Of a DNA stretch of 64,000 nucleotides, positions 32,870-45,470 are shown piece by piece. The translations under genes were made by a program, and so were the position numbers. The notes beneath the pieces are model-generated. The model did no database searches. It was not told the origin of the DNA and saw nothing but the letters and a program-made list of their open reading frames with translations. The stretch lies in NCBI GenBank assembly GCA_050084515.1, contig CM114272.1:53382001-53446000 (forward strand), read 5' to 3'. The stretch is from Blasia pusilla (Eukaryota; Marchantiophyta; Marchantiopsida; Blasiales). Numbering within the stretch: the stretch's first letter is position 1; the number at the start of each line of letters is the position of its first letter.

Positions 32870-33361
32870 GGGTCACGACATAGGTGGTAGCATAAGGGAG
32901 ATTGTTACAATGAGCGGCGGTGGCAATCGTGAAGAAGACCCATCACTATATTCGACTTCATGATGGATATCGATTCGTCCACTTAGCCATAGAGACATAT
33001 CATATATGGGGCTATGGGGGAGACGTTTCACTCGTTTCTTACATATTTCGTTCATTGTCTCTAGTTGAGAAATGGATTGTTCTTAGCAACTTAGCTATTG
33101 CAATTCTTCGTTGTAGGAAACAGATTCCCATAGCTTTGTTGTCCAAGCTAATGGGCTTTTACAACATGCTTTTATGGGAGACATTGGCACTAGAGGACCA
33201 ATTGGTGGTAGTGTTGTTGATATTATCTATGTTGTGGATAAATTTAGCTAGTAGGGAATACCCCTTTTCTTTTTTCGAGACCCAGTTATGATTTTCATGT
33301 AGTTGACTCTTTAACTCCCGCTCTTTTGTATTCACAATGGGTTCGAGTCACCCCTTTTTAT
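32870..33361 (+). mobile_element. 5'-truncated non-LTR retrotransposon copy B
   Basis: Same sequence family as copy A and the minus-strand element at 58690: shared block near 32930 (GTGAAGAAGACCC), then a frame with FVHLAIETY near 32980, VEKWIVLS and IPIALL, and the tail CGCTCTTTTGTAT near 33323. The 123-codon open frame at 32920-33291 is the decayed C-terminal end of the RT protein with frame slips, not an independent gene. Confidence 0.75.
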
Positions 33362-33419
33362 TCAAGATTTATTTATTTGGGGCTTTGTATTTAAGATAAC
33401 GCGTTCTTCTCGGATAACC

Positions 33420-34290
33420 AATGGGACAGTTTGGACAAATAGCTCATTCGGGACATGACAAAGAGGTATAGGCGCCGAATCCAAACCGAGGCTAGCAAAC
33501 AGTGTCACGAACGAAGGGCAGTATCGCAGCGAAACGCTGAATGGTTGCCGTCCGTCACATCGACGTTTCCACGAGCCACTGCTCGCTCTGTTCGTGGAGG
33601 GACGGTATTGCTGTATGAACTTCCAGGATCCCGATTATCGCTCTCCGCTGTCTGTCTCGCTTCGTGGAGGAACGGAATTGCTGCATGCACTTGCAATAAC
33701 GCTCTCAATTCCCGGCCAAAGCGCCGGTGACAGCGGCACCCATACGCGTCGACGCTCCGGGGGCGAATACAGAGCAGCCGAAGGTCTATTCCTATTAGTG
33801 AGAAGAGCTCGCATCGGGAAAAGAATCGTTGGTACTCTTATCGAGTATACATCGACTGTTATGGACGTCCGTGAAGTCGCGCGAAGCGGCTCACCGGTCG
33901 GACGATGCGCACTTCAGTCAGAGATTCCAGCAGCTGGCCGGGAAGGAATTCCCCGAGCTGACGTGTTGCTCAACGAACCGGGCAGGGGCAACGGCATGCG
34001 AATGAATTTACGTGAGTCGGCTCAGTCGGGGAAGGACGCCGGTACTCGGAGTGATTCGTTTGGACCACGGACGGCACTTGGCGCCTGTTGACGAACCGTA
34101 GTCAACCTGTCGACCTCGCGAGGTCCATAGAAAGACTGGTGTCTGCGAACTACTCGGACCACAGAAACATTCTCTCGACAGATGTTGAGCTTATACGCTA
34201 TGGCCAATACGAGATTTCGCCTGCACGAGCGTTTGGATGCAACTTGGCAGACGACAGTTGCAAAGTGAGAATAACTATTAATTGATTTTT
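33420..34290. other. CpG-richer patch, no recognised gene
   Basis: Clearly more GC- and CpG-rich than the flanks. A short duplication (TTCGTGGAGG.ACGG.ATTGCTG) occurs at 33590 and 33661. The 165-codon plus frame beginning at 33594 starts with GTG, has no conserved domain, and overlaps other frames. I treat it as non-coding or decayed. Confidence 0.4.
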
Positions 34291-37200
34291 TTTAAATTAC
34301 TAGTTTGGTAGAAGATAGCACGAAAATATAAATGAGCATCGTGGACGATGTTATTGTGGGTGTATCAACCCACATAGGAATATCCCCATATTTTAAAGGA
34401 GTTCTTTTAAAGAAATATTTTTCTGAATATTTATCACTTTGATTTCATATCTTTATAAACATATTGTAAGTCTAGATTTCTCCGATCAAGTATTCTTTTT
34501 CATTCAAAATTTTATTATATGCTCTAAGGTGATTTTTCAAAATTATGAGTGCCAAATACATCTTCTCTTTAAAGTCAGTTGGCTTTCTTAATTCTGTTAT
34601 TTTCCAAGTTTTCAAGTTCAATTTTACATAATAGTCACACTCTCTTGTTAATAAGTTTGAGGAATTCTTACCTTCTTAAAGTTCTAATTTTTTAAGTGAT
34701 GAAAGAGTGAATGGGAGACGGAACAAAAAAATTCCTTTTTATTAAAAAATACTCTTTCACTTTCCAAACAATGTGTATCAAGCAAGGGACATCATAGAGT
34801 TAGAGCCTCCATTCCTCCTTACTAGACTCACAAAGAATGTCCCACCTTGAACCTTAAGTTGCGAGAGGAATATTGATTTTGAGTAATAGTTAAGCTCATC
34901 GAGTACACAAACTTTTATATTTGATACTCACACAAAGTAGAAAAATTTAATCTTGGTTATTCAATTTTTTAGTAACCAAGATTAAGTTTTCCTACTTAAT
35001 CTTGTAGTGTTGGCCTTGTTGAATATATCAATTTGATATCTTCTAATATAATATAGATAGTTGAAATTATGATATTTATCTAATAATAGATTACACAAGA
35101 AGACAAATATTAAATAATCTTGAAAAAATGTTGTTGGAAAGTGTTGCATAGGTATTGTGTAAAACTATTAGTTGATGGACGTATATATGCACGTAAAGAG
35201 AAAGCATAAAAATGGAAATATTTTTTAATTAGAATTAAACTATAATTGTTTAAAATAACATGGTCCACAAAGGTGCTTTTCTACTTAACTCCTCATTTGA
35301 ACAAGTACTACGAAGCCTGAATTCATCACAAGAAATTTTCTTAATATAATTCTTTATGATTGGAACCAAATTTCAATATCATTTTTATTATGAATCTAAA
35401 TATTACCCCCAAAAATTTGAGGAATCATTTTTCTTTAAAAGAGCATCATTTTCCTTCCATTTTGAAAAAATAATCTGATATTCTTTCCCAATCATTCATC
35501 TTTTCTTACTCAATATCCTCATCATTCACACCTCTTTCATTCATCTCCATCCTTTCCCTCCATTGGAGGAAAAGAAAAATTCAACAACCTTTTACTTCTC
35601 TACCTATTGAAAAAAAAAAAAAAATCATTCATTCCCCTTCATTCTAAAATTTATAATCTTATTTACAAAAATAAAATCCTATTCCCACCTCCATATTAAG
35701 AAAAAAAAAAGAATCAAATCCCTTCTAAGACCTATCCCCTTCCCACCAACCCTATCTTCCACACTCCTCATTATTCTAAATTCCCTATTCATTTTAATTC
35801 CCCTACTCACAAGCCATCCCATTCTTTTTCCCTCATTGGGAAAAAAAACCACACTCATTCATACTAGGAAAAAAACGGACATGTAGTCCCATCACTTTTG
35901 GGGGGGGAAAGGAAAATTTCCAACCCTCAAAATTTTTTGTTGTTGTCATCATCCAAGAGTCAAGTCTAGAGGCTCTTGAAAATACTAATAATTATTACCT
36001 TAATCTGGATTTTTTATTTTACTAAAAAAATTTACCTTTAAGTTAATAATGTAGATATTAAATGAAATTTTACATCAATCATATCAATATAATTAATATT
36101 ATTTTTTCACTTCAAAATTTAATACTCATAAAATCACCCTTTTCATCCAACCTATGTCCTTACTTTGAAAAAACATATCATAGTTTTTTTATGATATTAT
36201 TACGAGGAAATTAATACTTTGGTAAAAATATTGAATATCATCCAAATGATGCTTACACTATCAACATTGGATGATTCTTTTCTAAGGTTAAAACATCTTC
36301 AATTAGCCCATGTCATTTAAGAGAAATATTTTTTCATAAAAATTAGGCGCTATAATTATTAAATGGTTTTGTATTGATATTGAACAATCCAAATTATATT
36401 TTGAATCAAAAATCCAATATAGCACATTTAAACATCTTCAATGTGCTCTATTTGATTTTTTAATATGCTCATTCTATTGCTAGGTATGCCCACATGATGC
36501 ACGATTTAAAAAATATCACAACCTTTGTTCTTTACACCTCCTTAATTTTTTTTAATTAGGTTTTCATCTCTTCATTAAAGTATTTCATCCCCATGTATTT
36601 TTTAATAAATTAAAGAACCTCAAATCCTTCATCCTCAATTCTAGGAAAATTAATTTGCACCCCTTCATATTCCCTATGTCATACATACTCATATCAAACA
36701 AATGAGCTTCCTAAACTTAATCCCTATTATGATGTCTAATGAGTGAATTTTATTTTAATTTTATTACAAAATATCCCCCAATACACTTCTCTTATTTTTA
36801 TTTTCCAATAAATTTCCCCTATATCATATTGAAAATCCCACTATCTTCATATTTCCAAAGAAATAATCTTCTCCTCTTCGTTCCAAAGTTTTATTATTAT
36901 TATTATTATTTATTTTATTATGAAAATAAATTTACTACAAGAATATATTTTGAAGCATTCAACCCATTAAGTGAATCCAATGATAAAATATGCAATTTTA
37001 TATTACCATCTTGACGTCGACCTGCGACACAAGTAGCAAACATCAGTTCAATACATTAGGCATCTATATGGATGTAGATCAAGCTTTGTTTGGATGATGG
37101 ATGGAAATTAAGTTCCATTAGAAGGACGATCATTATTGGTCAACAACGTCAACTTCAAAATTCTCCTAGCATAGTCTTATAGTCATATTCTACATCGTGT

Positions 37201-38040
37201 ATTCGTAATCTTTGATTCTCTATGTTTTGTGGTTTCCACCAAAAGTGATGCAACCTTCCAACTCCAATTATCTACCTTAAATTGTTGGTAAAAAGGCTTT
37301 CTTAGCACATCCTTGTTTTTGTACTCTACGTCGTGTATTTGCAACCTCTGCACATGTCGTGATGCAAATTCATATTGTTGTGCAGTTGTGCTTCTTCTCG
37401 TTCACGTATTGCCTCCCTTCCGTTCATGAAAATTTTCCTTCTTATCAATATACATGCATCACTACAATTAGTAAAAATCTTACGCTTCCTTCTAAATATT
37501 ATAAAAAGGATTTAATAGTTTAATTTTTCTATATATTAAAGTTGACGCAAACGACGTATATTCACAACTCATGGGTATATTCATCTTGATTTAGATCTAT
37601 GTGTTATAATCATGGAAGTTTGATGCAAATGTTTCATCAAATGTAAATTATTGATTTAATGTTGCATCTTACCATTGTATTGCACTTGTCTATGAATTGC
37701 ATATAGTTATGATATCATTTGGTCTATCTATCTACCCAATTAATTACCATATATGTGTGTTTTTGTTCTAATTTTTTGGTTAAGTATCAGAGACTATGGC
37801 AATATTTTCCATATTTTACTTTGTGACATATTTATGAACAACCACGTTATTCTTCACATTCAATTTGTCCAAGTGTACTTATTGATGTTCAAATCGTTGA
37901 GACTTGGAAAAAAATCTCACCAAAAGACCTACCGTTACCCTTATAACCTTTAATTTTTTGCTTTGAATCTAGGGCGTGCCTATATGTTGCATTTAAATGA
38001 AGACACTATTTGAGTCAACTTGGAAAAAAGGTAAATCATT
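34291..38040. other. AT-rich desert
   Basis: A/T and C/T-rich simple sequence, including a TTA microsatellite at about 36890-36912. No gene or element recognised. Words such as TCTACATCGTGTATT near 37190 and CTCTACGTCGTGTATT near 37323 hint at an old duplication. Confidence 0.5.
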
Positions 38041-38229
38041 GGTAGGATAAATTTCTTGGAATTCTAAGCCTTAAAAAGAAATCTACTTAAACAAAGAAAA
38101 GGCTGATAAAGCCATACCATCTAAACTCACAGGTAGGATAAATTTATTGGAATTCTAAGCCTTAAAATGTAATTTATACAAACATGGAAAAAAGAGTTGA
38201 TAAAGCCTTATATGTCATCTAGACTCACA
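38041..38229. repeat. 91-bp tandem duplication
   Basis: Two units (38041-38131 and 38132-38229) both begin GGTAGGATAAATTT and share GGAATTCTAAGCCTTAAAA and GATAAAGCC. Confidence 0.85.
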
Positions 38230-38867
38230 ACAAATCTGCCTATACACAGAAGATACAACACCATATTTACGTGGTGAGACGCCCCTACTAAATACGTAAA
38301 ACTCTTTCACTTGAGACTACATTCTTTATAACATCAATTCTTGCTTAGTGGATTGTACGTACTTGGTAATGTTCTTGATTATTTATTGTAATATGAGTTA
38401 CAGGATATGGGCAGCCTCCATTATCACATCATAGTCTGAGTAGACACCACCAATATAGACTGAGTTATGTGAGAAATCTACACATACATTGTTTTAAACC
38501 TATATTGTACTTCTTTGCCATGTAGTTCAGCAAATACAACCATTACAAATGACATATTGTTACATTATGTAATAACAAAGAAATTACATAAGTGTACAGA
38601 AGATGCATGTCTTATTGGAAAAAAGAACCAAAAACCTTACTACATACTAGGCTTCCCTTTATGTCAAAATCTAAACACAATATCTTATATTGATCCTAAG
38701 ACCATGAGATGAACCTATTTTTGGCCTTCAATAGAACATTGTAATATTATTTCCTACTACCCGTTACTTTTCCTTCTATGGGGACTCACGTGAACATGCA
38801 TGTTGTTATCGATACTAATTGGTTGTTCTAATTGTTAAAGTATGCGTTAAAATTTGAACAAACAAAC

Positions 38868-39215
38868 AAACTCCTTAGATATTGATACAAAACTTCCAAG
38901 TGCCTAGGTCTTGGGAGTATTGATGACATTAAATTGAAATTAATATATGGTTTAGTTTTTTATCAATCAATGTCATCTAGAGAAACTGCAATACACTACA
39001 TTGCAATTTTTATATAATTGCAATTAGTTCCTTGCAATTATATAAAAATGCAAGGAACTAATTGCAATTATATAAAATTGCAATGTAATGTATTGCGATT
39101 TTCTAGATGATTATTGATTGATCAAAAACTAAACCATATATTATTTCAATTTAATGTCATCAATACTCCCAAGACCCAGGCACTTGGAAGTTTTGTATCA
39201 ATATCTAAGGAGTTT
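38868..39215. repeat. 348-bp near-perfect palindrome (foldback element)
   Basis: Begins AAACTCCTTAGATATTGATA and ends with its reverse complement at 39196-39215. The arms (about 165 bases each) stay complementary with few mismatches to a centre near 39041. Transcripts would form long double-stranded RNA. It contains no protein gene. Confidence 0.92.
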
Positions 39216-39452
39216 AAACAACAACTTCCAAGTGCCTAGGTCTTGGGAGTATTGATGACATTAAATTGAAATTAATATATGGTTTAGTTTTTGATCAATC
39301 AATGTCATCTAGAGAAACTGCAATACACTACATTGCAATTTTTATATAATTGCAATTAGTTCCTTGCAATTATATAAAAATGCAAGGAACTAATTGCATT
39401 TTTATATAATTGGGGGAGTTCATTATATAAAAATGCATTAGTTCCTTGCATT
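39216..39452. repeat. Third copy of the palindrome arm, in direct orientation
   Basis: From ACTTCCAAGTGCCTAGG near 39223 it repeats arm 1 almost base for base to about 39395, then ends in short shuffled pieces (ATTATATAAAAATGCA). This suggests a second, truncated insertion or a local rearrangement. Confidence 0.85.
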
Positions 39453-41200
39453 CACCCTATTCTTTTATACTCTAACAGACATGCAATTCTTAAGGAGGGT
39501 ATTTCCATTGAATATTGGTCTACTCATGAGTTACAAAAGGCTTAGCCCAAAAAGACTACCAATGATGTTAGCAAAGATAATATTGTTTGTAAAACAAATA
39601 GAGTTGTTGGATTCATCGAATCTCATCCTCTCCACCAATGGAAGGAATTTGTTTTACTACTCTTTTACATCACGTTATGTTTAGGCCTAAAATATCTCTT
39701 CTGTCTTTTCCTCATAACAATTGGAATTATTTTCATGAATGAATGTATACAAAAATTATCATGAGCATCAAAGATGTATACGAGTTAGTTAAGAATCATG
39801 CCATCAAGAACTTGGGGGGTTAGGTCCAAGTAGCAAAGATTCTTGTCAAGGTCACTGATGTATTACAACATAGATATGAATGAAATATTATCATAGTCAA
39901 CATTAGAAACTCGTAAGTCTTGCCATATGGAATATAATAAGATCTTAGAACATGATGTGCAACCTTTGAATTTTAAGTAGCTAGAACTTTTTTCTACACT
40001 AAAGAACTTGCAATCGGGTCTAGTTCTTTTAAAGTTCCTCTTGGTTGTGGGAGAAAATTCATTAAACCCACACATAAATTCTAGAATAGTGTTGTTATGT
40101 GTCTATCGAGTACTGCTACAACCTGAATTGTCAATGTTAGACTACTCGCTGAAGCTACCACGGTCCATTACGCATTAACAATACTTATGAAAGATGGCCT
40201 ACCATCGATTCATGTGACTTTTAACAAATTTCTAAGGCTCAAAGCCTCCCATGTCATAGTCATAGATGAATTTTCTATGCTTACCCTAAAACTTCTCCAA
40301 AATTATAGTCATGCGCCTCATTGGATTTTCCCTAACAATTACATAAATCCATTTGAAAATAAACTAGTAATCATGGTAGGAGACTTCTTCTCACACACCG
40401 CCTATTTGTAGGCACAAATCTTCTTATTTATGTGCTAATTGTTATTTAAGTTCAAGAACATTCTTTTAGAATATTGTAACTTAGAAGTTGACTACACCCA
40501 TAAGGCATAGTGAGGATCGAGAATATCTTAGCTTTCTAAATTCTATTAGGATAGCAACAACAATTCACTTGCAAATAGTTTATCTACTTGTTTTATCTAA
40601 GAAAACAAGGCTATAAATTTTATTCATTCAGACATCAAAATAGTTTGAACCCATTGTGAAGATGTGGCTATCTTTAATCTAATAGCTTTAAAGAAACTCT
40701 TTGGTGATGCCTCCACTATAAGAATAAATATGAAAACATACGCTTCTACCACACTTGAGTTTGCTTCTTGGATATACGATACTAATTTCCATTAATTACC
40801 CTTTGTTGCTCTTAAGAGTACTGTCATGCTTTCAACGAAACATCAATTAAGAAAAGCTCAAGCAACAAACGGATCATTGGCAAAAATTATTGAACTTTTT
40901 TATAATGAAGATGATATCATGAATATTTTTTTTACTATTCTTTCAAGCAATAAGTCTATTCACATCACTATATCAAAATTTGCATCTCTCAAGTATGAAT
41001 CAAATTAGAGTTATGTTAAGAAGTCTTTTTCCTTGTTTCTTGGATATGCAATGAGTGCTTATAAGAATCAAGGTTGTACTATTTTTGGTCACTGTCTCAT
41101 AGTTACTAAATATATGCTTATTTAGGACTCATATATGCTATGCTTTCTTATATCAAGGCTAGATGTTGACTTAGGATATTTGGTAACTTGAAACTTGAGG

Positions 41201-42885
41201 ACTTTGAAGTTTCTACAAATAGCATATGATATGTGTATAATTAAATTTATTTCACTATTTCATAGAAGAAACCATGGCATCTTCCAACAACTCTACATAT
41301 GGCCGGCCAACCCACCAACATCATACAATCTAAGTCTCAAATATTGGGAATTCTTTCCTATGAACTGATAGGTAATCACCGATGACCAGTAGAGTCATAT
41401 AAACCAAGTCATATATAGGTAGTGACTAGAGCCAACCATCTTGGTATATCACTTAAGTTCCTAATGATTTTTTCATATGTATATATGACTTAGAAATTCT
41501 AGCATGACAAATCAACAATAACTCAAAGTTGACATATAGATATTGTACGTATCACAATCAAATTTACAATATTAGAAAATGATACGTGTAATATATAACT
41601 TAGTCATATATTACACATGTCACAATGCCAATCAATGTATCATGTTGACATGGACAAAAAAAGTGCATGCAATATTATCATGTGTCAATAGGTTACTGGT
41701 TCTTTTTACACTTGGATACAATCACTAAGTCATAAATCCCACTTTCCACGTCAATATTGGATGTGTTAAACCAATTGGTTGCTCCCACGTGTCAATACCA
41801 CGTTCATTTTGTTATAGTAATGACTTAGTTGTTTATCAAACTTGACTTAAATAGTCATTATTACGATTGTAGAAGTAGGGATCATGGTGGTGATAGTCAT
41901 TTGATTCCACAATATTACCCAGTGAGTTGTTATGAGTCATTTGATTTCACAATATTACTCTGTGGGTTGTTATGAGTGGTAATCATTGGTTGATATAGTC
42001 ATTGATGTGTAGATGTGTAATGAGGATTGATGAATTTGGGAATTTGCAATATGATTGACTCGTTTGTTTGAGTAATATTTTTTGCAGACCCTAGACTTAA
42101 TAACTGATCAAATCATAAAATTTATCAATTCAAGCATCACATATGACACGGAGAGTCATTCCATTAATCATATACAATATGGTAAGCATAGCAAAATTAT
42201 ATGTGCAAAAAGGATAGCAAGAATTTTAGGGTTCAACATAGAAGAATGCAAAGGCTGCTAGTAAACTCGAGTAAACAAAGCAAGGACACGAAAAATCAGT
42301 AAGAATTAAAGAGAGAGAGCACCAAATAGAAACATGGCAATGATGAAATCCTTGATAGAAAGTTATTGTAAATTTTCTTAACATAAAAGTTTAGCAGTAG
42401 TAAAACTACATCCAATGATTATATAAAGACAACCATCTGAGGTGGTGCATAAGCTGCAGGAAATTTGAAACTAGAAGAATAATCATACTTGATTAAGAAA
42501 GAACATACTATAGTCCTCCAACCATGCATGTATCTCCTCTCTACTATACAAAAAAGGCACACATGACTAGTATCTCTATACACAAAAGATATCACAACCA
42601 TCGAAGAAGTATATATTATAAGAATCCAAAAACCAAAATACTTGTGCATTAATAAAGGAGAAAATCTTTGACATGCACTCATTTTGAATAACATAAGTGT
42701 AGTATAGATTTCAACACATTATATAATAATAGAAAAAGGAAAACATTGAATCCTGCATGGCAACATATGCAATACTCTTGATGTTGGCTCTTATCTAATG
42801 AAAGCACAGAGAGTTTACTACTTAATAAATCGCTTTCTTCAAATTCAACTCTAGCCAAATTATCGCACTCTCAAGTGCATCCCCA
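41201..42885. other. AT-rich, no recognised gene; 40-bp tandem duplication
   Basis: 41895-41934 and 41935-41974 are a tandem pair starting AGTCATTTGATT(C/T)CACA. Otherwise repeated TAGTCATATA words only. Confidence 0.5.
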
Positions 42886-42890
42886 AGTGT

Positions 42891-43297
42891 TGTTGGATTC
42901 TCAACATCCACTTCTCTAAGCATCATTAATCTGATCGGCCCCCTTGTATGAGGAGAAACGTAGATTGATGGTTCCGACTTAGACTTCGAAGGAGTCATAG
43001 TAATATGACGTAGTTGATTTATGGAATAGCATTACTAGGATTATCTAACCCTATATTGCATCATGGTGCGGGGGTTAGATACTTAATAGAAACGAAGAAA
43101 AATAGGTAAAAAACCCTAGTTTCCTGAGTAGTGAAATAGTCGGGAGCCACAGCGGTAGCGCATTCTCATATGTCGAGTTATCTCCATGTTCAGGTTCCAT
43201 TGAAGCTCTTCTGTGAGCGCACGGACGGACTAGGCCACTTTGTATCTCCAAGTTTTGTAAAGATTTCTGTGATTTCGTCACTTTGTATTTTCTCACA
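42891..43297 (+). repeat. Copia 5' LTR
   Basis: Starts TGTTGGATTCTCAACATCC and ends TTTTCTCACA, so it has TG...CA ends. Aligns to 47346-47752 over its full length. Confidence 0.95.
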
Positions 43298-43309
43298 TGA
43301 TATCAGAGC
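43298..43309 (+). promoter_or_regulatory. Copia primer-binding site
   Basis: TGATATCAGAGC directly after the LTR differs by one base from the usual initiator-Met tRNA complement TGGTATCAGAGC. Confidence 0.9.
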
Positions 43310-43369
43310 AATAGGTTTTCCAGTATTTTGTATGTGGCGATCTAGTGTGTTTGCACAAAATCTTGAGAG

Positions 43370-44280
43370 ATGGCTACTTCTTCGTCACTTCGTGCTCTTC
43401 CTTCTCCGTTGGGTGAAGGGGAGTTAGATGGATCTACCTATATATTGTAGAAGTTTAAAATGAGAACTCTCCTTTAAACATTTGAGATCTGGGAGACGGC
43501 CATAGGGGTCGATTCGAATCCACAAGCTACTTTGAGTTTTGCATGTTCATCTTCATATGGTGATATCGATCTTGTTGTATTATTGGCATAGAAAGGCATA
43601 AATGTTGATGCTCTATATGCGATTGTCATGAATATAACTGATTCTATCATGATTCTCATTCAACATACGACCACTATTGCTAAAGCGTGGAACATTCTGA
43701 AGAATCAATATGAAACGAGGAATGAGACTTGGATTCAAAATCTGGAGAATCACCTTATATTCGAGAAATTTTCAGAAGGAGAAAGCGCGGAGCAATTTTT
43801 GACAAAGATCAAGAATCTTCAAGATCAGATGGCGTCCATAGGAATTTCAAAGTATAGCGAAGATTTGGCACGTCGGTGCATAATAATTTTTCCTCCGAGG
43901 TATGACAGTTTGGTCACTGCATTGAATACTCAAGTAAGACCCACGTCGCTTACTTTTGAACAATTTAGTGCAATGTTGGTAGAAGAGGAAATGCGCTTCA
44001 AAGCAAGAGAGGGAAGTGATGCAGTATTTACTGCCAACGTACAGAGAGGTAGAAATCATGATTACATCTCAAATGTCAAGAAGAAATTTCCAAGGAAAGC
44101 CTTCAAATGCTTTTATTGTGGTAAGCTAAGTCATCTTATCAAAGATTGCAAAAAGAGGAATCAGGATAAGAAGAACTGTTGTTTAAGACCTAAGAAGGAG
44201 TCTGGAAATTTTGTAGAACTAGGAGAACATGAGGTAGATGCTTGGGCAGCCATCGAAGAGTTTTGCACACAGGAAGAACA
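43370..44280 (+). pseudogene. gag: Copia Gag
   Basis: Begins with ATG at 43370 (MATSSSLRALPSPL). Stops near 43447, 43475 and 43590 break the first part; the frame is then open from 43628. It contains a UBN2-type capsid (AWNILKNQYE, IKNLQDQMASIG) and a CX2CX4HX4C knuckle (CFYCGKLSHLIKDC) near 44109. Gag forms the cytoplasmic particle. Confidence 0.9.
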
Positions 44281-44482
44281 TTCCACTAAGTCAAATAGTG
44301 AAGATGCATGGATGCTCGATAGTGGAGCCTCTAGGCACATGACCAATCATAAGGATTTGTATAGTTCCTTACAGCCTCTACAGGAGCCCATCGTTGTTAC
44401 TATTGGGAAAATTGCAAAGTGCCATGTAGAAGGAAAAGGAACAATTTATTTAGTCTCACAAAAAGGAGATGATAGAAGTTAA
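44281..44482 (+). pseudogene. Copia protease
   Basis: Active site WMLDSGASRHMTNH, catalytic Asp codon 44318-44320, directly following Gag in the same frame. Stop at 44480 truncates it. Confidence 0.88.
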
Positions 44483-45470
44483 CTGATGTAATGTACATAC
44501 CAAAGTTGAAGCACAATTTGTGACAATATAAACTGCCTTATGTGATTGCGACTTAGAAGTTCGTTTCAAGAAAATTGGAGCAGTCATTGAGAATGCCAAT
44601 GAGAAAGTTGTGGATGAAGGTACAGATCTTAGTAGCACTAAGTTGGGCATGAAAGATTTGGTCACCTAAGCTTTCCCTTACTAAGTCAGATGCAGAAATT
44701 TGGCATGGTTGCTGATTTACCAACAATTTCTGGAGTTTTGGATACATGTGAAGCTTGTATGATGGGCAAGCAACACCGACAACCATTTCCACAAGAGTCC
44801 AGCAATAGAGCAAAGGCTCCTCTAGAGCTGATTCATGCTGACCTCTGTGGTAAAATTAGAACAATGGCATTAGGTGGTTCTTCCAACTTCTTTTTAGTTA
44901 TCGACAATTATAGTAGGAAGATATGGGTGTATTTCCTTCGTGGTAAGGCAAGTGCTTTTGGAAAATTTAAAGTATGGCACAAGCTGGTGGAGAATGAGAC
45001 ATGAAAGAAGGTACAAAAACTTTGCACCAATCGATGAGGATAATTCTTATCAAAAGAATTGAAAAAATATTTGGGGGAGCATGGAATCAAGCGATAGTTA
45101 ACCACGGCACATACACCACAACAAAATGGAGTTGTTGAGCGTCAAAACCTTATAGTGGTGGAGATGGCAAGATGTATGATGAAAGAAAAAGGTTTGACAG
45201 AAGGATTTTGGGCTGAAGTTGTTTATATTTCTGTTTACATTCTAAATAGAAGTGCTACCAAGTCAGTGCAAGGCATGACTCTTCATCAATCATACTCAGG
45301 TAAGGTACCATCAGTCCAACATTTCAGGACTTTTGGTATTGAGTGCTTTGTACATATTCTTGAAGCATCTAGTACCAAGCTGGAGTCCAAGAGCAAGAAG
45401 TGCATCTTTATGGGATATGGTGATGAGTCTAAAGCTTATCACCTATAATGTCTTGAGGCAAAGGAGATGC
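44483..45470 (+). pseudogene. Copia integrase
   Basis: The zinc-domain Cys pair TCEACMMGKQ is near 44750; core Asp in LELIHADLCGKI near 44830; Glu in TPQQNGVVERQN near 45120. The second catalytic Asp region (45030s) is spoiled by stops and reads Asn. C-terminal part has GYGDESKAYHL. Several frames are needed to read it, so it is dead. Confidence 0.88.

Larger units (their letters stand above)
38500..41200 (+). mobile_element. Helitron/PIF1-like helicase remains (Helitron 3)
   Basis: Broken frames: 38515-38712 has ITKKLHKC and GFPLC, like the Cys-rich Rep N-part. 40187-40411 has VIVIDEFSML (Walker B, intact Asp-Glu) and KLVIMVGDF, typical of PIF1. 40770-41100 has LPFVALKSTV, NGSLAKIIE, SSNKSIHITISKF and GYAMSAYKNQG, the last being the conserved PIF1 C-terminal helicase motif. 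Stops and frame changes make it non-functional. A palindromic element lies at 38868-39215. The helicase differs in sequence from Helitrons 1 and 2, so it is a separate lineage; a host PIF1 pseudogene cannot be excluded. Confidence 0.7.

Noticed and set aside
32920-33291. 123-codon open frame as an independent gene
   Set aside because: It is the decayed C-terminal end of the non-LTR protein, matching copies at 27.5 kb and 58.9 kb.
33594-34091. 165-codon plus frame
   Set aside because: Starts with GTG, no domain, and overlapping alternative frames; explained by CpG-rich composition.
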